Both the position numbers and the translations under genes were made by a program. Below are positions 1 to 5,179 of a DNA stretch of 5,179 nucleotides, one piece after another (position 1 is the stretch's first letter; each line of letters begins with the position of its first letter). Under the pieces are notes generated by a model. The model was not told where the DNA came from and made no database searches. It saw only the letters and a program-made list of their open reading frames with translations. The stretch covers positions 1-5,179 of the forward strand of contig JALHTS010000499.1 of NCBI GenBank assembly GCA_022865965.1, written 5' to 3'. Source of the stretch: Ignavibacteriaceae bacterium. GTDB lineage: Bacteria > Bacteroidota > Ignavibacteria > Ignavibacteriales > Ignavibacteriaceae.

Positions 1-1151
1 CAAACAATCCCAAATGGAAAACTTTTTCCTTTCTTATCGGGTGCAGTCATAAAGGGCAGAGTGTTCGTTCCATCTCTTCCATCCATTGGTGCACCGTTTG
101 CATCGGTTGCGGGAAGAGGTTCATTTAGATCAAGTTTTGCGACCTCATAACCACTTACTTCAAGTCCACCTGCCTCACTATCTGCGGCTGTTACAAGTAA
201 TGTATTTGGGTTGTTTTTCATAAACTCTAATACTTCGCCAATAGCGTTATCAGAATTCAGGAGCGCTTCAAGCTTACCGTTTGCATTATTCCTGTTACCA
301 AAATTATCTGTACCTTCTTCTTCAACGACCAGAAAAAATAGACCTTTGCTTGAAAGAAATTCCAATGCAAATTTTGTCATTTCATCAACAGTTGGTGCTG
401 CGGGAGAAAAATTTGGTAGTTCTGTAGCCTTTAAATCTTCTTCTGTTCTGTCATTAAAAGTATTAACTGCGGCAAATACACCAAGTATTTTTTCTTGATC
501 GCAAGGAATCTTGAACATTTCATCTCTTGTATAGACTACTTTGTAACCGTTTTGCTTTGCCCACTCGATAAGATTTAAACCATCTTGGCGTTTTCCGCTT
601 TCGACAAATCTTCCTTTATTACCCTCCGGAAGCATCCAATCCTCACCACCGGACAAAATTAAATCCGCACCGGATTGAATAACATCTTTAGTGATCTGAT
701 CATAATTGCTTCGTTTTAAATTACTTGAAACAAAAACAGCACTACCCGGTTCAACAATGGTTCCGGAATTAATTATTCCGGTAAAAATTCCGTTTTTCAT
801 CGCTTCATGCATAATGCTCATTTGCTTACCGGAACGTGAAACAGGCATTTCATTATCTATCATTCCGAAAGCATCCACATCCGCTTTAACGCCATAAGCA
901 TGAATAGTTGCTCCAGCATTTGATGAAGCAGTAGCTCTGTTTCTTATGTGTCCCTGATATAGTCCTATGTTTGAAAGCTTATCCCAGTTAATATCTCCAT
1001 CTGGACCAACTGTCAGCATTCTTAAAGCATTCCAATCTGCAAGACCTGTTCCATCAGGATGAATGAAAATTACATTACCGGTTTTTGTTTGTGAAAAAAT
1101 TGAAAGTTGAAGAAATAATAAACTTAGAGAGACAAAAACTATCCTCTTCAT
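1..1151 (-). CDS. Alkaline phosphatase family protein, exported, divergent metal site (C-terminus cut by left edge)
   Basis: Reading leftward from the ATG at 1151-1149, 383 codons stay open to the window edge. The start is supported by GGAG at 1160-1157, five bases upstream. Residues 1-20 form a signal peptide (MKR, a hydrophobic run to about 19, then S20/Q21 as likely cleavage site), so the enzyme probably acts in the periplasm or outside the cell. The fold is the PhoA superfamily of metal-dependent phosphomonoesterases. HPDGTG at 31-36 carries the metal-ligand Asp (D33, like E. coli D51). SSNAGAT at 76-82, followed by GVK at 87-89, holds the likely nucleophile S77 (like S102). R147 falls in register with R166. 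VVEEEGTD at 275-282 keeps E277 and D282 (like E322 and D327). TAAD at 321-324 keeps D324 (like D369). Three canonical residues differ: D101 is S76, H331 is N286 and H370 is S325. These alignments were made by eye from memory of E. coli PhoA. The third zinc-site histidine (H412) would lie outside the window. Family is secure; exact substrate is unknown. It is transcribed divergently from glgP. Confidence 0.9.
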   Translation of the reverse strand, partial: MKRIVFVSLSLLFLQLSIFSQTKTGNVIFIHPDGTGLADWNALRMLTVGPDGDINWDKLSNIGLYQGHIRNRATASSNAGATIHAYGVKADVDAFGMIDNEMPVSRSGKQMSIMHEAMKNGIFTGIINSGTIVEPGSAVFVSSNLKRSNYDQITKDVIQSGADLILSGGEDWMLPEGNKGRFVESGKRQDGLNLIEWAKQNGYKVVYTRDEMFKIPCDQEKILGVFAAVNTFNDRTEEDLKATELPNFSPAAPTVDEMTKFALEFLSSKGLFFLVVEEEGTDNFGNRNNANGKLEALLNSDNAIGEVLEFMKNNPNTLLVTAADSEAGGLEVSGYEVAKLDLNEPLPATDANGAPMDGRDGTNTLPFMTAPDKKGKSFPFGIV

Positions 1152-1235
1152 AAAAACTCCTAAATAGATCAACAAATAAAATTACTAATGCAAAATAAGG
1201 TATTTTATTAATATTCTTAGTTACCAATTAATTGT

Positions 1236-1253
1236 TCTATTTTATACAATAGA
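1236..1253. repeat. Dyad symmetry TCTATT-N6-AATAGA (possible operator)
   Basis: The two six-base arms are exact reverse complements around a six-base spacer, in the middle of the divergent intergenic region. On the minus strand the spacer region reads TATAAAAT, which resembles a -10 element, but no matching -35 sits 17 bases upstream. An operator for a dimeric regulator is possible. Short AT-rich dyads are common by chance, so the call is weak. Confidence 0.2.
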
Positions 1254-1261
1254 TTTCTTCA

Positions 1262-1275
1262 TCCCGATTCCGGGA
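1262..1275. repeat. Short GC-rich hairpin in AT-rich spacer
   Basis: TCCCG and CGGGA are perfect complements around an ATTC loop, giving a five-base-pair stem. It stands out in a very AT-rich spacer. It has no adjoining T-run on either strand of the kind needed for an intrinsic terminator, so its role is unknown. It could be a remnant of a dispersed intergenic repeat or a protein-binding site. Confidence 0.3.
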
Positions 1276-1307
1276 AGTTGCAATAAAGAATAGTCTTTAT
1301 CTTTTAT

Positions 1308-1338
1308 TTTGTATTAAAAACTTGTGGACTTAAATTTC
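1308..1338 (+). promoter_or_regulatory. Candidate Bacteroidota-type promoter for glgP (TTTG-N19-TAAATTTC)
   Basis: TTTG at 1308-1311 is followed after exactly 19 bases by TAAATTTC at 1331-1338, which matches the Bacteroidota consensus TTTG / TAnnTTTG except for the last base. Transcription would begin near 1343-1346, leaving a leader of about 40 bases before the glgP ATG. No good sigma-70 alternative was found: TTGCAA at 1278-1283 lacks a -10 at the right distance. The match depends on the organism really being in or near Bacteroidota. Confidence 0.4.
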
Positions 1339-1385
1339 GCACGTTATTTTATTTTAAAGATTTTATATAAAGGAGTTATTCACCG

Positions 1386-3872
1386 ATGCCTAAGAAAAGG
1401 GAAACTATATTTTTTACTGATAAAGAGGATCCTTCAAGCTTTTCACTTTCCAATCAATTTGCGGAACACCTTGAGTTCTTTCTTGTTAAAGACAGGAATA
1501 CAGTTACAGGGGATGATGCTTACTATGCACTTTCGATGGCTGTAAGAGACAGACTTGTCAGAAGATGGCTTCGCACACAATATGAATACAATAAAAAAGA
1601 TACTAAACGGGTTTATTATTTATCGCTTGAATACTTAATGGGCAGACTTCTCGGTAATGCTTTGATCAATTTGAATTACTATGAGCAATGCAGGGAAATT
1701 TTATTGAGAGATGGTTACAATCTTGAAGAGATAATGGAATATGAACATGATATGGGATTGGGGAATGGAGGTCTTGGTCGTCTTGCATCGTGCTATCTTG
1801 ATTCAATGGCAACTCTGCAACTTCCTGCATTCGGTTATGGGATCAGATATGAATATGGAATTTTCAAACAAGAAATTGAAAATGGTTACCAGATTGAGTT
1901 AGCTGATAACTGGCTAAGTGGTGGTAATCCATGGGATATCTTGAGACGTAAACTTCAGTATAGAGTACACTTTTATGGAAAAGTTGATACTAAAGTTAAT
2001 CCTGACGGAACTTTTTCGTTCGATTGGATAGATACAGAAGATGTTCTCGCTATTGCTTATGATGTTCCGGTTCCGGGATATAGAAATCAAACCGTGAACA
2101 ACTTAAGACTTTGGCAGGCAAAAGCTGCAATGGATTTCAGCTTCATAGATTTTAACAAAGGAAATTATGTTGAAGCAGTTGGACAAAAAAATGATTCGGA
2201 AACAATTTCTAAAGTGCTTTATCCAAATGATACTTATGTTGAAGGAAAATTTTTAAGATTAAAACAGCAATACTTTTTCGTTGCAGCAACACTTCAGGAT
2301 ATTATAAGAAAATATAAAATCAATCATTCTACTTTTGATAAGTTTGCTGAAAAAACAGTTATTCAGTTAAATGACACTCATCCGGTAATTGCTATTCCTG
2401 AGCTTATGCGCATCCTTATGGATATAGAAAAACTTACCTGGGATGAATCCTGGGCTATAACTTCAAAAACTTTTGCATATACAAATCATACCGTTGTTCC
2501 CGAAGCACTCGAAGAATGGTCGGTGCCTATCTTAAATAATTTACTGCCGAGACATATGCAGATAGTTGAAGAAATAAACAGAAGATTTCTTGAAGATGTA
2601 AAACGTAACTATACAAAAGATAAAAATATTCTTCAGAAACTTTCGATAATTGATGAAAGTGGAGAGAGAAGAATTAAAATGGCAAACCTTGCTATTGTTG
2701 GCAGCATTGCAATTAATGGTGTTGCTGCTTTACACACAGAAATTCTTAAGTCAAGAATATTTAATCATTTCTACAAAATCTTTCCCGAAAAATTTATAAA
2801 TGTTACAAATGGAATTACTCCTCGTCGCTGGCTAAAAACTGCAAATCCGTTTTTATCGGAGATTATATCCGATAAAATTGGTGACGGTTGGATCAGCAAT
2901 CTTGATGAGCTGAAGAAATTAGAAAAATTTGTCAAGGATAAAGGTTTTCGCGAAAACTTCCGCAATGCAAAATGGCTGAATAAAAAATTATTGATACAAT
3001 ATATTGAAGCCGAACATAATGTTAAGATTAATCCTGAATCTATATTCGACGTACAGATAAAAAGATTTCACGAATACAAACGTCAGTTATTAAATATTCT
3101 TCACGTTATAACTTTATACAATCGTATTAAGGATAATCCAAAGATAGATATGGTTCCCAGAACAGTGATCTTTGGTGGTAAAGCGGCACCTGCTTACTTT
3201 GCGGCTAAAATTGATATAAAGCTCATCAACAATGTGGCTGATGTTGTAAATAATGATCCCGATGTTGGTGATAAACTTAAAGTTGTCTTCCTTAAGAACT
3301 ATTCCGTTACACTTGCTGAAAGTATTATTCCTGCATCTGATCTTTCTGAACAAATTTCAACAGCAGGATTTGAAGCTTCAGGTACAGGTAATATGAAGTT
3401 TGCACTCAATGGTGCAATCACAATCGGGACAATGGACGGCGCAAACATTGAAATAAGAGAAGAAGTAGGTAAAGAGAATATTTTTATATTTGGTCTGTTA
3501 GCCGATGAAGTGGTTAAATTGAAAGAGCAAGGTTTTAATCCGGCAGAATATTATAAGAAAAATAAAAACCTTAGAAGAGTAATTGATATGATCTCATCAA
3601 ATTACTTTAGCAAAAATGAACCAGGTATTTTTGATGATATGATTCATGGTTTGATGACGGTTGATTATTATTGCTTATTTGTAGACTACCAATCTTATAT
3701 TGATGCGCAGGATAAGGTCAGTGAGCTTTATAAAAATCAGGAGGAATGGACTAAAAAAGCTATTCTTAATATCGCACGAATTGGAAAATTTTCAAGCGAC
3801 AGATCAGTTAAAGAATATGCAAATAAGATCTGGAAAGTTAAACCGGTTAAAATTAAAAATGATTTAGATTGA
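1386..3872 (+). CDS. glgP: Glycogen/alpha-glucan phosphorylase (GT35, PLP-dependent)
   Basis: This cytoplasmic enzyme phosphorolyses alpha-1,4-glucan from the non-reducing end to glucose-1-phosphate (EC 2.4.1.1). The 828 residues are full length for the family (roughly 800-840). The start at 1386 is set by AGGAG at 1371-1375 with a ten-base spacer. Family landmarks appear in order: VKDRN (34-38), the YYLSLEYLMGR stretch just after residue 75, GLGNGGLGR (124-132), the LNDTHP and YTNHTVVPEALE motifs in the middle, TNGITPRRW, the catalytic-site segment VQIKRFHEYKRQ with K559, R560 and K565, and the PLP site EASGTGNMK (663-671) in which K671 forms the Schiff base. No frameshift or missing motif is visible. 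Compared from memory with rabbit muscle phosphorylase, the core aligns with few gaps, but the AMP-stacking Tyr75 is N69, Arg310 is K309 and there is no equivalent of Ser14. Animal-type AMP and phosphorylation control is therefore unlikely. It may head an operon with the two downstream genes. MalP-like preference for maltodextrin cannot be excluded. Confidence 0.97.
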   Translation: MPKKRETIFFTDKEDPSSFSLSNQFAEHLEFFLVKDRNTVTGDDAYYALSMAVRDRLVRRWLRTQYEYNKKDTKRVYYLSLEYLMGRLLGNALINLNYYEQCREILLRDGYNLEEIMEYEHDMGLGNGGLGRLASCYLDSMATLQLPAFGYGIRYEYGIFKQEIENGYQIELADNWLSGGNPWDILRRKLQYRVHFYGKVDTKVNPDGTFSFDWIDTEDVLAIAYDVPVPGYRNQTVNNLRLWQAKAAMDFSFIDFNKGNYVEAVGQKNDSETISKVLYPNDTYVEGKFLRLKQQYFFVAATLQDIIRKYKINHSTFDKFAEKTVIQLNDTHPVIAIPELMRILMDIEKLTWDESWAITSKTFAYTNHTVVPEALEEWSVPILNNLLPRHMQIVEEINRRFLEDVKRNYTKDKNILQKLSIIDESGERRIKMANLAIVGSIAINGVAALHTEILKSRIFNHFYKIFPEKFINVTNGITPRRWLKTANPFLSEIISDKIGDGWISNLDELKKLEKFVKDKGFRENFRNAKWLNKKLLIQYIEAEHNVKINPESIFDVQIKRFHEYKRQLLNILHVITLYNRIKDNPKIDMVPRTVIFGGKAAPAYFAAKIDIKLINNVADVVNNDPDVGDKLKVVFLKNYSVTLAESIIPASDLSEQISTAGFEASGTGNMKFALNGAITIGTMDGANIEIREEVGKENIFIFGLLADEVVKLKEQGFNPAEYYKKNKNLRRVIDMISSNYFSKNEPGIFDDMIHGLMTVDYYCLFVDYQSYIDAQDKVSELYKNQEEWTKKAILNIARIGKFSSDRSVKEYANKIWKVKPVKIKNDLD

Positions 3873-3928
3873 TTTTTTCTTTAGCGTAAACAAATAAATA
3901 TCATAAGAGAAATTATTTAAGGAATTAA

Positions 3929-4420
3929 ATGGACTACGAAATACATTCAAAAACACGAATCGGACATATACATTTGACAGTTTCAAATCTTGATAACTCA
4001 CTTTCATTTTACCGCGATCTGTTAGGATTCCAAGTTACAGCAAGATTTGGAAAGAATGCTGTATTTCTTTCGTCGGGCGATTATCATCATCATATTGCTC
4101 TTAATACATGGAACGGTGAAAATGCCACACCGCCGCCAAAAGGTCATACCGGACTTTATCATTTTGCAATAGTTTATCCTAACAGAGAAGAACTCGCAAA
4201 AATTTTTAGAAGTATATGGGAAAAAAATTTTCCAATCGAAGGAGCATCAGATCACGGCGTCTCGGAATCAATATATTTACGTGATCCTGATGGAAACGGA
4301 GTTGAACTATATTGCGATCGTCCCGTTGAAGAATGGCCCAAAGATGAAGACGGCAATCTGGTAATGATTACAAAATCTCTGGATGTTCCTAATCTTTTAT
4401 CAGAACTAGATAGAATTTAA
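3929..4420 (+). CDS. VOC-family metalloenzyme, CatE-like single-domain (putative ring-cleavage dioxygenase)
   Basis: The 163-residue protein is one vicinal-oxygen-chelate domain built from two beta-alpha-beta-beta-beta modules (about 10-60 and 74-130). The expected 2-His-1-carboxylate metal ligands are H13 in GHIHL, H78 in GLYHFAI and E126 in DGNGVELY. The segments SLSFYRDLLGF (24-34), YHHHIALNTW (52-61) and RDPDGNGVELYCDRP (118-132) resemble CatE-type catechol 2,3-dioxygenases. Those enzymes carry two VOC domains and are nearly twice as long, so this protein probably works as a homodimer and need not cleave catechol. Glyoxalase-like or other VOC chemistry is equally open. No signal peptide is seen, so it is probably cytosolic. 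The ATG at 3929 is preceded by AAGGAA (3919-3924) with a tight four-base spacer. It starts 56 bases after glgP and ends 10 bases before the TerB-like gene. Fold is confident; substrate is not assignable. Confidence 0.88.
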   Translation: MDYEIHSKTRIGHIHLTVSNLDNSLSFYRDLLGFQVTARFGKNAVFLSSGDYHHHIALNTWNGENATPPPKGHTGLYHFAIVYPNREELAKIFRSIWEKNFPIEGASDHGVSESIYLRDPDGNGVELYCDRPVEEWPKDEDGNLVMITKSLDVPNLLSELDRI

Positions 4421-4430
4421 CAGGAAGAAT

Positions 4431-4907
4431 ATGTTTGATTATTTAAGAAAAATACTTTTGCCTGAAGTAAATAAATCCGTTGTTTCTCCAGAATCAAAAC
4501 CGAATAAAAGCGAAGCGAAAAAATTAGAAGTTGCCACTTGTGCTTTGTTTGTAGAAATGGCAAAAGCCGATGGTGAGTTCAGTGAAGATGAAAGAAAAAA
4601 AATCGTAAAAGCGATGAAAGAAACATTTGATCTTGAAAATGAATTTGTGAACGATTTAATAGAACTTTCCGAACAAAAAATAAAAGAAAGCATAAGTATA
4701 TACGAATTCACTTCAACCATAAATGATAATTTTTCTAAAGAAGATAAATTTGAGTTAATGAAGAATCTCTGGAAACTCATTTACATTGATGAAAAGCTGA
4801 ATATGTATGAAGATCATCTTGTGAAGAAAATTGGCGGAATGCTGAATCTTGACCACAAAAAAATAATTGAAGCAAAGCTTATTGTTAAGGAAGAAAAGGG
4901 GTTATAA
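4431..4907 (+). CDS. TerB/DjlA-N-like helical protein (TerB family)
   Basis: A 158-residue, mostly helical, acidic protein without signal peptide or membrane segment. After a Lys/Ser/Pro linker (about 14-31), residues 32-150 match the TerB/co-chaperone DjlA N-terminal type: LFVEMAKADGEFSEDERKKI (39-58) and, in the second half, a related segment with IDEKLNMYEDHLVKKI (119-134). The two segments echo each other (an aspartate, a short loop, then an acidic helix), fitting the internal pseudo-symmetry of this fold and its acidic, metal-binding-like face. Similar stand-alone proteins are annotated as tellurite resistance TerB family, but no ter operon partner (terC, terD, terZ) is nearby, so a tellurite role is unsupported; a general metal or stress role is only inference. 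The start is supported by AGGAAG at 4422-4427. It lies 10 bases after the VOC gene, so the two are probably translated from one message. Confidence 0.8.
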   Translation: MFDYLRKILLPEVNKSVVSPESKPNKSEAKKLEVATCALFVEMAKADGEFSEDERKKIVKAMKETFDLENEFVNDLIELSEQKIKESISIYEFTSTINDNFSKEDKFELMKNLWKLIYIDEKLNMYEDHLVKKIGGMLNLDHKKIIEAKLIVKEEKGL

Positions 4908-4921
4908 AAAACTGCTTTAAC

Positions 4922-5179
4922 TTAACAGACTGAATTTTTTAAACGGAAATAATCCATACAAAGGCAGGAAGTAAGAGGAAACGGACTGCTTGTTTTCATC
5001 TTCATAAAAACTCTATCCCCTATAAACTGTCCGAGAAAGAAAGCTGCAATAAGAAAAGCATAAGTAATAAATTCAAATCCAAGTCCGGCTGTTAACCTTA
5101 ACATAATTATAAATGGTACTGGTAAATGAATCGCCATAAACCATTGGAGTGAAAATCGTTTAACATTTGCACGCCAATA
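4922..5179 (-). CDS. C-terminal part of an unrecognised small membrane protein (start beyond right edge)
   Basis: The minus-strand frame is open from the right edge to the TAA at 4924-4922, giving 85 residues. An in-frame ATG at 5137 exists, but the frame continues upstream of it with plausible protein (a Trp/Arg-rich amphipathic lead), so the true start is probably outside the window. Two hydrophobic segments are visible, about residues 9-29 of the visible part (with AIHLPVPFIIMLR) and 33-54 (ending FLGQFIGDR), separated by a short Gly-containing turn. Positive residues at both ends and a short polar tail containing three cysteines follow. This looks like an inner-membrane protein tail. I do not recognise a family and assign no function. 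It is convergent with the TerB-like gene, with 14 bases between the stops. Confidence 0.65.
   Translation of the reverse strand, partial: YWRANVKRFSLQWFMAIHLPVPFIIMLRLTAGLGFEFITYAFLIAAFFLGQFIGDRVFMKMKTSSPFPLTSCLCMDYFRLKNSVC

Larger units (their letters stand above)
1152..1385. promoter_or_regulatory. Divergent intergenic region between phosphatase and glgP
   Basis: This AT-rich spacer of 234 bases must carry the promoters of both divergent genes. Visible structure includes an imperfectly centred dyad TCTATT-N6-AATAGA (1236-1253), a small GC-rich hairpin TCCCG-ATTC-CGGGA (1262-1275) and a candidate Bacteroidota-type promoter facing glgP (1308-1338). No convincing promoter for the phosphatase strand could be read, and no clear E. 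coli-type Pho box was seen. No small open reading frame with a good ribosome site was found here. Confidence 0.6.

Noticed and set aside
211..897. Two plus-strand open frames (211-498 and 706-897) opposite the phosphatase gene
   Set aside because: They lie antisense to a continuous, clearly homologous phosphatase frame, have no good ribosome sites and encode serine-rich or low-quality protein.
1324..1545. Plus-strand frame overlapping the start of glgP
   Set aside because: It overlaps the certain glgP frame for most of its length, has no ribosome site at its ATG and the product has no recognisable features.
2771..3353. Minus-strand open frames inside glgP (2771-2965 and 3114-3353)
   Set aside because: They are antisense shadows within a well-conserved enzyme gene.
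3873..3928. T-run just after the glgP stop as a terminator
   Set aside because: The TTTTTT following the stop has no GC-rich stem before it, so it does not make a convincing intrinsic terminator.
4439..4780. Minus-strand frame opposite the TerB-like gene
   Set aside because: It is a Ser/Phe-rich shadow of a Lys/Glu-rich coding strand. The plus-strand gene has the ribosome site, operon spacing and family motifs.
4431..4907. Tellurite resistance system
   Set aside because: Only a TerB-like fold is present. No other ter genes occur in the window, and lone TerB-like proteins are common without a tellurite phenotype.
4883..4927. Inverted repeat TGTTAAG ... CTTAACA spanning the convergent stops, as a possible bidirectional terminator
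   Set aside because: The seven-base arms are AT-rich and separated by 31 bases, and one arm lies inside coding sequence. There is no compact GC stem followed by a T-run.

Overview
This AT-rich window holds five genes: three complete and two cut by the window edges. The low GC, the short AGGA-type ribosome sites, a candidate TTTG-N19-TAnnTTTG-like promoter and the protein flavour (a Bacteroidota-type secreted alkaline phosphatase, a single-domain VOC protein, a stand-alone TerB-like protein) suggest the Bacteroidota/Chlorobi/Ignavibacteria side of the tree, perhaps an Ignavibacteria-like organism. That placement is an inference from style. No rRNA or marker gene is present to confirm it.

Layout. 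Bases 1-1151 (minus strand) carry the N-terminal 383 residues of an exported alkaline phosphatase of the PhoA superfamily; its C-terminus lies beyond the left edge. A 234-base divergent spacer (1152-1385) separates it from a complete glycogen/alpha-glucan phosphorylase gene (glgP, 1386-3872, plus strand). After 56 bases comes a single-domain VOC metalloenzyme related to CatE-type ring-cleavage dioxygenases (3929-4420). Ten bases later follows a TerB/DjlA-N-like helical protein (4431-4907). The right edge (4922-5179, minus strand) holds the last 85 residues of a small membrane protein that runs convergently into the TerB-like gene with only 14 bases between the stops.

How they fit together. 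The VOC and TerB-like genes are almost certainly co-transcribed. glgP may be the first gene of the same unit, since no convincing terminator lies in the 56-base gap. Glycogen phosphorylase releases glucose-1-phosphate from storage glucan, and the divergent phosphatase releases phosphate outside the cytoplasm. Any shared phosphate or carbon logic is speculative, and the window looks mostly like ordinary chromosome. I see no mobile element, CRISPR array, RNA gene or phage signal.

The point most worth a second look is the phosphatase active site. Several canonical PhoA residues are replaced while the nucleophile serine and several acidic ligands remain, which marks a divergent subfamily with probably altered metal binding. 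A smaller point is that GlgP aligns closely with the animal enzyme in its core but lacks that enzyme's AMP-binding tyrosine and phosphorylated serine. I found no strong candidate for a wholly new biological system.
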